24,200 nt of DNA from CAIJXB01 sp964439595 (GCA_964439595.1 CAYTOK010000023.1:1-24200), one strand, 5' to 3'; shown: positions 1 through 7,155, numbered from the stretch's first letter. The notes: generated from the letters alone by a model not told the origin. Numbers and translations are program-made.

Positions 1-4
1 GAAG

Positions 5-50
5 CAGCGCTTCCTCCATGCCCTGAAGGGCAAGGTTTCCGCGCTGTCAA
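5..50. mobile_element. IS200/IS605-type terminal hairpin (left edge)
   Basis: An imperfect palindrome in exact register (centre about 25.5) has outer arms CAGCGC (5-10) and GCGCTG (41-46), inner arms TGCCC (19-23) and GGGCA (28-32), and a four-base loop. The core reads CCCTTCAGGG on the minus strand, a form often seen at the subterminal hairpins of IS200/IS605 (TnpA/TnpB) elements. Directly beyond the hairpin is TCAA (47-50), the tetranucleotide known as the right cleavage site of IS608. The rest of the element would lie left of the window. The hairpin is seen directly; the family assignment is inferred from its form. Confidence 0.45.
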
Positions 51-460
51 GAGGAATGAAGAGCCAATGCTACTTTCTCATTTAGATTGGACTTCTTGAG
101 TGCCTCTAAAAGCTCTTCCCTATCTTGATAACTAGAACGGTAGGTTCTCATTTTGCATTTTTTTACGATGCTGTAATGTTCTACCCAGTTTTTAAGAAGG
201 CGTTTGGGATCTTTCAAGAAAAACTTTTTGGCAGTTCTTATCCCCTCGACCTGCAAAATTCCTTTTAAAACTAAAACTTCAAAAACGCGTTGTACCGATC
301 CAAGACTTATTCCAGCTTCTTTAGACACATTTCGCACAGATAACTCTCGACTCTTTATCCCTTCTCTCAACAACCAATCAAGAACCACAGCAGATTTGTC
401 CGAATAGATATTCCCTTCCACAGCTTTTTCATTGGAATTTATCAAAAATCGACCTTCCAT
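47..460 (-). pseudogene. AbiEi-like antitoxin/transcriptional regulator, C-terminally truncated
   Basis: The open frame encodes 137 residues. A winged-helix-like segment at about 22-72 (helix pair around SVRNVSKEAGISLGSVQRVF) is followed by a stretch (about 86-135) that resembles the 'RLLKNWVEHY...' linker of AbiEi-type antitoxins of type IV toxin-antitoxin systems. Those proteins are usually about 200-350 residues, so this one stops soon after its DNA-binding domain. Its stop codon TGA is the complement of the TCAA that ends the left-edge IS-like hairpin, so the insertion itself appears to supply the stop. The start ATG at 460 is well supported by AAGGAGG (minus strand, 465-471). No AbiEii toxin partner is visible; it could have lain to the left. 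The shortened protein might still bind DNA. The HTH call is fairly safe; the AbiEi assignment is moderate. Confidence 0.5.
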
Positions 461-473
461 AAGTCCTCCTTGT

Positions 474-512
474 CTGTTCCAGATTTATGGGACAGAGTAA
501 AATCTGGAACAG
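474..512. promoter_or_regulatory. 13-bp perfect inverted repeat, candidate operator
   Basis: CTGTTCCAGATTT (474-486) and AAATCTGGAACAG (500-512) form a perfect 13-bp inverted repeat around a 13-base spacer that itself contains GGGACAGAG. It ends 13 bases before the start codon of the HTH gene, next to its Shine-Dalgarno. AbiEi-type antitoxins are known to repress their own promoter by binding inverted repeats, so this is a plausible autoregulatory operator. A 5'-leader hairpin is the alternative. Confidence 0.5.
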
Positions 513-811
513 CAAACATTAACTAGCACTTTCGAGAGTCAGCACCGTCCCATGGAAGAACAGAAAACTAAAAAAGATTACCCTCCTGAATTTAGCCGCA
601 ATTTGTTTATAATAAGCAACATATGAATGTTTTATAACTAAATTAATAGACTAACAAGCTTACCAAATTCACAGATGTTGACACAGGGTCACTGTTTAAC
701 CAAAAATACCACAAAAGACCTCCCTATCTTACCACATCAGATTAAAATTCCTCGATTGTTTACTCTTATTTACTCTTTAAATTGGGCTGAAGGACACACT
801 TGTTCTAATTC

Positions 812-988
812 ATGTGCCTATTTTCAAAGCGCGAGTTAGAAAAGTTTATTCGTTTTCTAAAACGCATAAAATTTCCTAAGTTATTACAACGAAAGCGTCA
901 GCTAGTTTTGCAACCCCCTCTTATGACTAACTTTTTTACTTACCACGAAATTAAAAAAATTTGCTTAACTCAGCTTCGTGATATTTAA
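812..988 (+). CDS. small basic hypothetical ORF (58 aa), doubtful
   Basis: An ATG-initiated frame encodes 58 residues rich in Lys, Arg and Leu (for example LEKFIRFLKRIKFPKLL near the N-terminus), ending 49 bases before the glycosyltransferase-like gene. No Shine-Dalgarno lies upstream of the ATG, and I recognise no family. It could be a short real peptide, the remnant of a larger gene, or chance in AT-rich DNA. Confidence 0.2.
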   Translation: MCLFSKRELEKFIRFLKRIKFPKLLQRKRQLVLQPPLMTNFFTYHEIKKICLTQLRDI

Positions 989-999
989 AAATTTAAAAA

Positions 1000-1028
1000 T
1001 TGCTTAAAAAGACAAATATCTCTACAAT
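1000..1028 (+). promoter_or_regulatory. sigma-70-like promoter for the queuosine-related operon
   Basis: TTGCTT (1000-1005) and TACAAT (1023-1028) are separated by exactly 17 bases, a good match to the housekeeping consensus. Transcription would start at about 1034-1036, only a few bases before the ATG at 1038, giving an essentially leaderless mRNA. This fits the lack of a Shine-Dalgarno before that gene. No expression data are available. Confidence 0.5.
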
Positions 1029-1037
1029 CTTAGTCTT

Positions 1038-1949
1038 ATGAAAAAGTTCCTTAAAGTTCTTATTAAAATTGGTATTATAGCAACTCTAGCTCTAGGCTTG
1101 TTCAAGAGTTATAGTCTGTACAATCAAAATGTCTTACAAAAATCAAAAAATCAAGAAGGACTTCCTCTTAAAGACCGCTCCTTTGTTCTCATTATTTTCC
1201 CCCACGAGTTAGAAAACGAGGAATTAGAAGAGAAAAATATTCTATCTATTTTAACGCAAAGCCATCTCGATTTTCAAGTCCTTTACCTATATAACAGTGA
1301 AAAAGGCTCTTGCTTAACGAAAACAAAAAATATGATCGGGTACCTGCAAAAATTAGATAAAGTTACGTTCTTGCCTATCAAAGAAAATGAACCCATGCTT
1401 CTAAGCCTCTATCAAGCTATCCAAAATTGTGATGATGAAAAAATCATCCTCCCCATGAGTAATCATGATTTTCTATCTCATGAAAATGTCCTTAGCAAGT
1501 TAAATAACCTATACAAATCTCCTTTCACCTGGATGACCTACGGAAGTTTTCTAAACTACCCCTCTTATAAAAACCTCCAACTCTCTTCTAAGCCCTTTCC
1601 TAAAAATACGGTATTCAATAATTCTTATAGATCTCACAACATACCCAACCTATACCCTATTACCTGCTACGCAAAACTTTTTAAACAAATCCAAAAAAAA
1701 GACCTATTAAAACTCCCCAAACAACTTTTTAAAGCAGACTGGTCCCTTGCTTACACCATCCCTCTTTTAGAAATGGCAGGTAAGCACGCTAGATTTGTCA
1801 ATGAAACACTCTACCTACACGCAAGAATTGCTGAAGACAACTTGTCCCACAGGGAAGAAAACCTGCTCTATTTAAGAAAACAACCGAAGTATAAAAGACT
1901 TAAAGAGGATCTTTTTACAAATAAAATAGCCCCCTCTTCCTCTAAATGA
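1038..1949 (+). CDS. membrane-anchored GT2-like glycosyltransferase, degenerate catalytic motif
   Basis: This 303-residue protein has an uncleaved hydrophobic anchor at about 9-27. The remainder resembles a GT-A glycosyltransferase family 2 protein: 'NILSILTQSHLDFQVLYLYN' (about 67-86) matches the first beta-alpha unit, and residues 164-176 (WMTYGSFLNYPSY) and 231-262 (KADWSLAYTIPLLEMAGKH through LYLHAR) match conserved later blocks. Where the family normally has an acidic DxD/DGDDW motif, this protein reads MSNHDF (140-145), so metal/nucleotide-sugar binding may be lost or altered. The product probably faces the periplasm or cytoplasm from the inner membrane. Its stop overlaps the start of the transporter gene by four bases (ATGA), so they are probably translated together. 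Substrate is unknown. Family call moderate; activity doubtful. Confidence 0.6.
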   Translation: MKKFLKVLIKIGIIATLALGLFKSYSLYNQNVLQKSKNQEGLPLKDRSFVLIIFPHELENEELEEKNILSILTQSHLDFQVLYLYNSEKGSCLTKTKNMIGYLQKLDKVTFLPIKENEPMLLSLYQAIQNCDDEKIILPMSNHDFLSHENVLSKLNNLYKSPFTWMTYGSFLNYPSYKNLQLSSKPFPKNTVFNNSYRSHNIPNLYPITCYAKLFKQIQKKDLLKLPKQLFKADWSLAYTIPLLEMAGKHARFVNETLYLHARIAEDNLSHREENLLYLRKQPKYKRLKEDLFTNKIAPSSSK

Positions 1950-2611
1950 ACGAATTTCTTTTCCTTTTACATATAGCGATTATTTTCTTTTGCACACTAA
2001 CCTTTCTTAAGTGGGGAAAAGAATTTCTCTTTGTCTGGATTGCTCTACAAGCAATTTTAGCTAATTTCTTTGTCCTCAAACAGATTATGCTTTTTGGCTT
2101 TCAAGTAACTTGTAGTGATGCCTATGCTGTCGGCACCGTTTTAGGGTTAAACCTACTACAAGAGTATTTTGGTAAAAAAGAAGCGAATCAAGCTATTAAA
2201 GCGTGTTTCGTTTTTATGCTCCTTTTTGCCCTACTTTCTAAAATACAGCTTTTCTACACTCCAAGTAATGAAGATACAGCCCACGATTCTTACATAAAAC
2301 TCCTTTCTCCATCACCTAGACTATTCCTAGCTTCTCTTTTAGTATTTTTCACTGTCCAAAAAATAGACCTTTCTCTTTTTAGTTATTTAAAAAAATCCCC
2401 TATTCTACTTAGAAATCTTATTTGCCTTTCCTCTTCTCAAGTACTTGACACCATACTTTTCACCTTTATAGGCTTATATGGACTTATTGCCGCTCCCTGG
2501 GATGTCATAATAGTAAGCTCTCTTATAAAACTTACTGCAGTAGGGCTTTTAAGCCCTACTGCTTGGGTTGCTAAACGCTTTATCCCCCTCAACCAAAAGA
2601 TAACAACATGA
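1946..2611 (+). CDS. yhhQ: queuosine precursor transporter, YhhQ/VUT family
   Basis: The 221-residue protein is strongly hydrophobic with about six membrane segments. The block 'CSDAYAVGTVLGLNLLQEYFG' (about 56-76) matches the conserved region of the YhhQ (vitamin uptake transporter-like, DUF165) family, whose members import preQ0, preQ1 or queuine. Length agrees with the family (about 220). The gene overlaps the preceding one at 1946-1949 and tgt at 2608-2611, both by ATGA, implying one transcript and translational coupling. The direct link with tgt supports import of a queuosine precursor across the inner membrane for tRNA modification. Queuosine biosynthesis genes are not seen in the window. 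A strong palindrome lies within the 3' end of the gene. Confidence 0.8.
   Translation: MNEFLFLLHIAIIFFCTLTFLKWGKEFLFVWIALQAILANFFVLKQIMLFGFQVTCSDAYAVGTVLGLNLLQEYFGKKEANQAIKACFVFMLLFALLSKIQLFYTPSNEDTAHDSYIKLLSPSPRLFLASLLVFFTVQKIDLSLFSYLKKSPILLRNLICLSSSQVLDTILFTFIGLYGLIAAPWDVIIVSSLIKLTAVGLLSPTAWVAKRFIPLNQKITT
2537..2562. repeat. perfect 12-bp-arm palindrome inside the end of yhhQ
   Basis: GCAGTAGGGCTT (2537-2548), a TT centre, and AAGCCCTACTGC (2551-2562) form a near-perfect 26-bp palindrome within the coding sequence, 46 bases before the tgt start. The RNA would form a strong hairpin. There is no T-run after it, so it is not a standard terminator. It could affect mRNA stability or coupling to tgt. 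Confidence 0.6.
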
Positions 2612-3738
2612 GCAATTTTTTCTTTGAACTAATTCACTCCTCTAAAAAATCAAAAGCTCGAGTGGGGAAAATCCATACACCTCATGGAGTCATCAATACC
2701 CCTAATTTTGTAGGAGTGGGAACCAACGGCACTTTAAAAAGCATAGACAATCTCACAAGCTCTTCTATGGGACTAGAGCTGCTTTTTTGTAATACATATC
2801 ACCTCATGCTTCAACCTGGTACAGAAACCGTCAAAAAAGCCGGAGGACTACACTCCTTTATTAACAGAAATCTCCCGATCATTACAGACTCTGGGGGATT
2901 TCAGGTATTTAGCTTAGCGTATGGCTCTGTTGCCGATGAACTAAAAAGCAAAGGAAAGAAAAAGCAAGACGGCATGGTCTTAAAAATCACAGAAGACGGC
3001 GTTTTATTTAGGTCGTATAGAGATGGATCTAAGCTGCACCTCACACCGGAAACTTCTATTCAAGCGCAAAAAAACCTCGGAGCCGACATCATTCTTTGCT
3101 TTGACGAGCTCCCTCCCTATCACATCGCAGATAAAGCCCTGAAATCCTCGCTGGATAGAACGCATAGATGGGAAGAGAGGTCTTTAAAAGAGCACCTACT
3201 AAACCCTCAAAACCAAGCTCTTTACGCCATTATTCATGGGGGCATAGATCCAGAGCTGCGCAAAGCAAGCTGTGACTTTCTCACTGCAAGGCCCTTTGAT
3301 GGGTATGCTGTTGGAGGGAGTTTAGGTAAAACAAAACAAGAAATGTTCACCATGCTCTCTAATACAATGCCACGACTCCCTTTAGATAAACCAAATCACC
3401 TACTTGGGATAGGAGACCTCGAATCTATTGATCTTTGCATCCCTCTTGGAGTTGACACCTTCGATAGCTCTTACCCGACAAGAGCTGCTAGACACGGGTT
3501 TCTTCTCACAAAAAGAGGCCCTTTAAAAATCCATAAAACAGAGTATGCAATGCAATTTTCTCCTATTGAAGAAGAGTGCTCCTGCCCTACCTGCAAAAAC
3601 TATTCACTAAGTTATATACATCATTTATTTAAGGCAAGAGAAGCGACATGTATGACACTTGCATCAATTCATAACCTCCATTTCATGATAGAGCTTATGA
3701 AAGACTATAGAGAGAAAATCTTGCGAGACGAAATCTAA
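2608..3738 (+). CDS. tgt: tRNA-guanine(34) transglycosylase
   Basis: The enzyme exchanges guanine 34 in the anticodon of GUN tRNAs (Asp, Asn, His, Tyr) for a queuosine precursor base. The 376-residue length fits the family. Seen directly: TDSGGFQVFSL with D94 (Zymomonas D102), CFDE with D166 (D156), the nucleophile D286 in the FDSSYPTR block (D280), and zinc ligands C324, C326, C329 and H355. Two substrate-pocket features differ from classical preQ1-using bacterial enzymes: the usual glutamine (Q203) is His in AIIHGG (H210), and the loop normally GGLAVGE is one residue shorter, GGSLGKT (236-242), so the specificity valine (V233) is absent. Chlamydia trachomatis TGT is reported to prefer queuine, so queuine use is plausible here. 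The gene is coupled to yhhQ by ATGA and its end overlaps the convergent RDD gene by four bases. Confidence 0.95.
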   Translation: MSNFFFELIHSSKKSKARVGKIHTPHGVINTPNFVGVGTNGTLKSIDNLTSSSMGLELLFCNTYHLMLQPGTETVKKAGGLHSFINRNLPIITDSGGFQVFSLAYGSVADELKSKGKKKQDGMVLKITEDGVLFRSYRDGSKLHLTPETSIQAQKNLGADIILCFDELPPYHIADKALKSSLDRTHRWEERSLKEHLLNPQNQALYAIIHGGIDPELRKASCDFLTARPFDGYAVGGSLGKTKQEMFTMLSNTMPRLPLDKPNHLLGIGDLESIDLCIPLGVDTFDSSYPTRAARHGFLLTKRGPLKIHKTEYAMQFSPIEEECSCPTCKNYSLSYIHHLFKAREATCMTLASIHNLHFMIELMKDYREKILRDEI

Positions 3739-4649
3739 GATTTCATCTCGAAAGAATCCAGAAACTGTTCGTGTTGTGATTGATGCGCTAAAGCCGGAGG
3801 ATATACAACTGTGAGACGATATAGAGTCATCCCCACGAGAATTAACCTACCTTGTACTTCTTCCGACCCTTGCGTTAAATGAAAATCTAAAGCTCTAAAA
3901 TTCCTATGCTTAGTCATACCCTTAAAAAGAAGCTTTGCCCCCGGCGTATGATTTACAATTAAATCCAAAGCACCTTGTAAAAGGCGGCTTGATCCAGCGA
4001 GCTTCCATTTTTTAGGAAGATCCATATAGCTAATAGAATAATATACCTTCTGTGTTTGATGGCTTGTTAGCTCTTGATACTCTAAATTACGGTTATGGGA
4101 AGGAACCGGTAAAACCCTAGAAACCTCTTCAGGAACTTCAGGTAAAAGAACATGAAATCTTCCATCGCCTGACGCGTAATCTATCCATCCATCAATAGTT
4201 TTATACTTTTCAAATCCGGTAGTTAGCATGGTAATCTCTTTTTCAAAAAAAGAGACTCCCATTAAAAAACTTAAAGTAGCAATAGCTACGAGATTTAAAG
4301 CAAAGCCTCTTGCCTTCTGTCTAATTACTCCAGGGCGAGTTCCAAAAAAGAACGCTCTTTTTAAAGCAATAAGAAATGGGAGTCTCCCCCCAAGGTGATT
4401 TTCTACTCTAATGCCAAATAAAGATTTTCCAATAGTTGTCTTATATTTAGATATTAAAATAGCCTCTATTGGAGCAAATAACAAAGGGACTAAAACAATA
4501 AATCCTAGGTAATAAAGATCTTCTATATAAAAAGGAAGAAAAAGAGAAGTTAAAGAGAAAAAAAGGTAGAAAAGAGCATAATCAATAGCCTGAGCACAAA
4601 ATCTAGCCCAGTGAGCCGGCACCTTATCCAAAAAAAACAGCTTTCTCAT
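3735..4649 (-). CDS. RDD-family membrane protein with C-terminal soluble domain
   Basis: The first half of this 304-residue protein has an RDD-family layout: R16 and D23 at the start of the first membrane segment (about 20-40), further segments at about 47-67 and 115-133, and the conserved 'TTIGKSLFGIRV' block at 71-82. RDD proteins are inner-membrane proteins, mostly uncharacterised; some are implicated in ion transport. Residues 134-304 are soluble and look like an alpha/beta domain (for example FHVLLPEVP near 165, and QLYL/YRLTVVYPP-type strands near the end), which is unusual for the family and which I cannot name. The ATG at 4649 is preceded by GGAGG. The gene ends convergently against tgt with a four-base overlap and no obvious terminator. 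Family call firm; function unknown. Confidence 0.75.
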   Translation of the reverse strand: MRKLFFLDKVPAHWARFCAQAIDYALFYLFFSLTSLFLPFYIEDLYYLGFIVLVPLLFAPIEAILISKYKTTIGKSLFGIRVENHLGGRLPFLIALKRAFFFGTRPGVIRQKARGFALNLVAIATLSFLMGVSFFEKEITMLTTGFEKYKTIDGWIDYASGDGRFHVLLPEVPEEVSRVLPVPSHNRNLEYQELTSHQTQKVYYSISYMDLPKKWKLAGSSRLLQGALDLIVNHTPGAKLLFKGMTKHRNFRALDFHLTQGSEEVQGRLILVGMTLYRLTVVYPPALAHQSQHEQFLDSFEMKS

Positions 4650-4923
4650 ATAAAAAGATCCTCCGTTAACTTAGAAACTCCTATCTTATAACAAAGTCGA
4701 TTAAAAACAAAGAAAATAAAATTTAATTATACACTTTAAGTCAAAAAAGGGAGGTTTCAAGAAACAGTTTAACTTAGCCGCTATAGGGAACTATTAGGAA
4801 GAAAAGGGAAATATTCACTCTATTTTTTACTATTTAGCCCTTTCAATTCTTCAACACATCCAGTTAATATGGCTGTCGTGTTTTTACATTAACCATAAAT
4901 TCCTGAATCTTCTAGTGAAAAGC

Positions 4924-5793
4924 CTAAGGATATCCGTAAATAACCTCTTGAGGAAAAATAGCATGTTGCAGGCCGGGGCTCTCCCTCTTTATTTTTTGCA
5001 TCACATACTCAGCCAAGCGCAAAACAGCCTGTACTTTATCCGAAGCATCTAAAGTAAAGACCTTACTACCAATGTCTTCCAATGAGAGGTAGAGCACATC
5101 AGAAAGCTCTTCCCTTGACTGTAGAGCGTGGCAACTTTTACAAAGCACCTCCCATTCCTCTTGAGGATACTTCTGTAAATTCTCCTCTCTCATGGCGCTA
5201 GCATAAAGAGCCTCACACATTCTAAAAAAATCAGGCTTTGTTTTACCCTGCTGAGTAATATGAATAAAAGACTCAAGCAAACATTCCTCTAATCCTTTAA
5301 GCAGATTTTGATTTCTAGAATCGGAGGAAATATTCTCAAATAAAACAGCCACTCTAAGGCAAACAAGATCCCATGCAAGATATAAGGTCAAATCATGAAT
5401 CATCTGCTTAGGAGTATCGATTAACCTTTGCTTATAGCTTAAAAAAGCTGATAGGAGACAGTCGGGAACTGTCTTTTCGCTCTCTAACACTTGCTCTAAT
5501 AAAAAATTCGCCTCTATTTTTAAAGAGTTTTGCACATCTGTTAAACACTCTACAAAAATCTGATCATAGAGATACATAACAACGTCTTTTTCTAGATCAA
5601 ATAGCAGATCGGACTGGCAAAAAGCAAAAAATCTATTTTTCTCATCAAATGCAGGAAAACTCTTCAATATCTTTCCAAGACCAATACATGTAAGAAAAGA
5701 AGATCTTTCCATCTCAACCTGACCTAAACTCTCACTAAAAACAGTCCCTTCCAGTAACAACTTCAATAGTCTATTGTCTATAAAAACCGGCAT
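4924..5793 (-). CDS. hypothetical mostly helical protein
   Basis: I do not recognise this 289-residue protein. It has no signal peptide or membrane segment and appears mainly alpha-helical and acidic, with Cys residues scattered through it (for example CIGLG near 36 and CKSCHALQ near 220; no regular zinc-binding spacing). The start ATG at 5793 follows GGGGGT and a promoter-like sequence at 5816-5844. The gene stands alone, divergent from the Inc-like gene and separated from the RDD gene by 274 bp in which I saw nothing definite. A cytosolic or secreted chlamydial accessory protein is possible, but no function is supported. Confidence 0.65.
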   Translation of the reverse strand: MPVFIDNRLLKLLLEGTVFSESLGQVEMERSSFLTCIGLGKILKSFPAFDEKNRFFAFCQSDLLFDLEKDVVMYLYDQIFVECLTDVQNSLKIEANFLLEQVLESEKTVPDCLLSAFLSYKQRLIDTPKQMIHDLTLYLAWDLVCLRVAVLFENISSDSRNQNLLKGLEECLLESFIHITQQGKTKPDFFRMCEALYASAMREENLQKYPQEEWEVLCKSCHALQSREELSDVLYLSLEDIGSKVFTLDASDKVQAVLRLAEYVMQKIKRESPGLQHAIFPQEVIYGYP

Positions 5794-5815
5794 ATACCCC
5801 CAACATAAACCATAA

Positions 5816-5844
5816 AAATTATCAGCTCTTTAAGAATTCCTCAA
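5816..5844 (-). promoter_or_regulatory. putative promoter of the helical hypothetical gene
   Basis: On the minus strand TTGAGG (5844-5839) and TAATTT (5821-5816) are separated by 17 bases. The match to the housekeeping consensus is moderate, and the position about 22 bases before the start codon at 5793 is suitable. Confidence 0.35.
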
Positions 5845-5966
5845 GACAATTAAATACTTAAATCAGAAATAGCAATAAATAATTTTAATCCAGTAGAATC
5901 TATTCCATTTAATTGCAAATTAACATACAATTAACACAATTTTCACAAACAACCAAGGATCAAGTC

Positions 5967-6467
5967 ATGAATTCAACGATAAGAGAAGGAATAAGCTTCG
6001 TAGCCTCTGCAGCAATATTAGGTGCCTTTACAGGAGGAATCGGATCCGGTGCAGTACTAGGTGGAACTCTTTTTTTAACAACTAAAACTGTGAAAGTAAC
6101 TGATTTAGGAAGAGCCTTAGAAAGAAAACTAGAAGATTGCAATGCGGAATTAGCAGGAGCTGCAAGAATTATAGTCGAAATAGCAACTGTGTGTTTTTTA
6201 GCAGCTTCCATTGCTATCGCTACAGGACTTACCACAGCTTCACTTCCTGCTACAACACTCTTTTTAGGGGCAACATTTGTCATCGGCGCATGTCTTGATG
6301 AGATTTTCAAAAATTGCTGCTCTACCAAAAATAGGGCTCATTCTTATGAGGGTCTCCAAGCATCGAATCTCTCTTATGATCCCGTTTCCAGAGACTGGCA
6401 GCTAACTGGAATCCAGCGGGCTCCTGTAGGTAGATCCCAGGGATCAAGACATCATTCTGACCTCTAA
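5967..6467 (+). CDS. Inc-like bilobed hydrophobic membrane protein (copy 1)
   Basis: The 166-residue protein has two strongly hydrophobic glycine/alanine-rich hairpin regions, about 9-39 and 62-114, and a polar Arg/Ser-rich tail (about 118-166). Paired membrane helices with a short turn are the hallmark of chlamydial inclusion membrane (Inc) proteins, which are exported by type III secretion into the host vacuole membrane. I chose ATG 5967 because AAGGA (5955-5959) lies 7 bases before it; the frame could be extended to a TTG at 5913, but that codon has no ribosome site. The protein is paralogous to the next gene: LGAFTGGIGSGAVLGG aligns with LGSCTVGIVPASILGG. The Inc role is inferred from topology and setting alone. 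Confidence 0.65.
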   Translation: MNSTIREGISFVASAAILGAFTGGIGSGAVLGGTLFLTTKTVKVTDLGRALERKLEDCNAELAGAARIIVEIATVCFLAASIAIATGLTTASLPATTLFLGATFVIGACLDEIFKNCCSTKNRAHSYEGLQASNLSYDPVSRDWQLTGIQRAPVGRSQGSRHHSDL

Positions 6468-6494
6468 TCCTAGAAAACCCGAAGCCTTTTATAG

Positions 6495-6528
6495 GCGTGT
6501 ATCTTTATTAAGGTGCACGCTTTATTTA
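6495..6528 (+). terminator. rho-independent terminator after Inc-like copy 1
   Basis: GCGTGTATCTT (6495-6505) pairs with AAGGTGCACGC (6510-6520) in an 11-bp stem with two G-U pairs and a four-base loop, followed by TTTATTT. It lies 27 bases after the stop codon of the first Inc-like gene and before the second, so read-through may be partial. Confidence 0.6.
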
Positions 6529-6555
6529 CAAACTTCCTAAAATAAGGAAAATACT

Positions 6556-7071
6556 TTGGTATACCACCTTAGCGCATTTAGTAGTTACGTGCTTCCTTCT
6601 GCTGTATTAGGCTCTTGCACTGTAGGGATAGTACCTGCTTCTATTTTAGGAGGATCTTATTATCTAAGTAGTAAAGCAGTGTCTTTGACTCTAGGAATCC
6701 CCTCTATTACAAACTTAACAGCAGAAGTAAAAAAGTGCGTTCTCGAAAAAGGATTTAAAACACTGTCATCCGACAAAGTAGTATCTCGCAACCTTACTGA
6801 GCTAGCAGCTCAAGTATTTAAATTTTTCTTAACGTGTGCTATCACTTGTTTTTGCCTCAGCACTCTGGGCCTAGGATCTCCCAGCTTACTTAGTGTAGCA
6901 GGCTTTATAGCAACTGTTTTTACCTTACAAAACCTATACCATCGAATTACAGAAGAATCCCTAGAGCATAAACTCTCAACTCTTTTTTCTGGCTGCATCC
7001 AACCTTCTTCCCCGTCCTTTTATCAGAGGGATCCCAGGTTCCCGGGGACCGGACGCCCTCTTAGCGGGTAA
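6556..7071 (+). CDS. Inc-like bilobed hydrophobic membrane protein (copy 2)
   Basis: The 171-residue protein shares its layout with its upstream neighbour: hydrophobic hairpins at about 9-37 and 84-127, separated by a polar segment, and a Pro/Arg/Ser-rich tail (about 148-171). The first hairpin aligns well with the neighbour (for example ILGGSYYLSSKAVSLT against VLGGTLFLTTKTVKVT), so the two arose by tandem duplication and have diverged greatly elsewhere. The start is TTG at 6556, supported by AAGGA (6544-6548) 7 bases before it, the same spacing as in copy 1; no suitable ATG exists nearby. As an Inc-like candidate it would sit in the host vacuole membrane. Role inferred, not shown. Confidence 0.6.
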   Translation: MVYHLSAFSSYVLPSAVLGSCTVGIVPASILGGSYYLSSKAVSLTLGIPSITNLTAEVKKCVLEKGFKTLSSDKVVSRNLTELAAQVFKFFLTCAITCFCLSTLGLGSPSLLSVAGFIATVFTLQNLYHRITEESLEHKLSTLFSGCIQPSSPSFYQRDPRFPGTGRPLSG

Positions 7072-7155
7072 AAGCTTCTTATAAAAAAAACCTCTTGAAA
7101 AAATAGAAGAATCCACCGAAGATCTCCTCTTGTAATACAAACAGGTACATTTTTT

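Larger units (their letters stand above)
513..1037. other. 525-bp region with no convincing gene
   Basis: The region is AT-rich with many stops in all frames. The only items noted are a 24-codon ORF at 552-626 (no ribosome site, not credible), the 58-codon ORF at 812-988 listed separately, and a promoter-like sequence at 1000-1028. It may be decayed sequence next to the truncated regulator. Confidence 0.5.

Noticed and set aside
552..626. 24-codon ORF beginning MEEQKTKKDYPPEF
   Set aside because: No ribosome site and no homology recognised; too short to support in AT-rich DNA.
4650..4923. Weak inverted sequences (GAAGAA/TTCTTC near 4800-4850) as a possible terminator
   Set aside because: Short, interrupted arms with a long loop and no T-run; not distinguishable from chance in AT-rich DNA.
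5913..5966. TTG-initiated N-terminal extension of Inc-like copy 1
   Set aside because: No ribosome site before TTG, whereas AAGGA lies 7 bases before the ATG at 5967; the extension would also be polar and outside the paralogue alignment.
5960..6328. 122-codon ORF antisense to Inc-like copy 1
   Set aside because: Wholly overlapped by the plus-strand gene, which has a paralogue and a ribosome site; the reverse frame is a compositional shadow.
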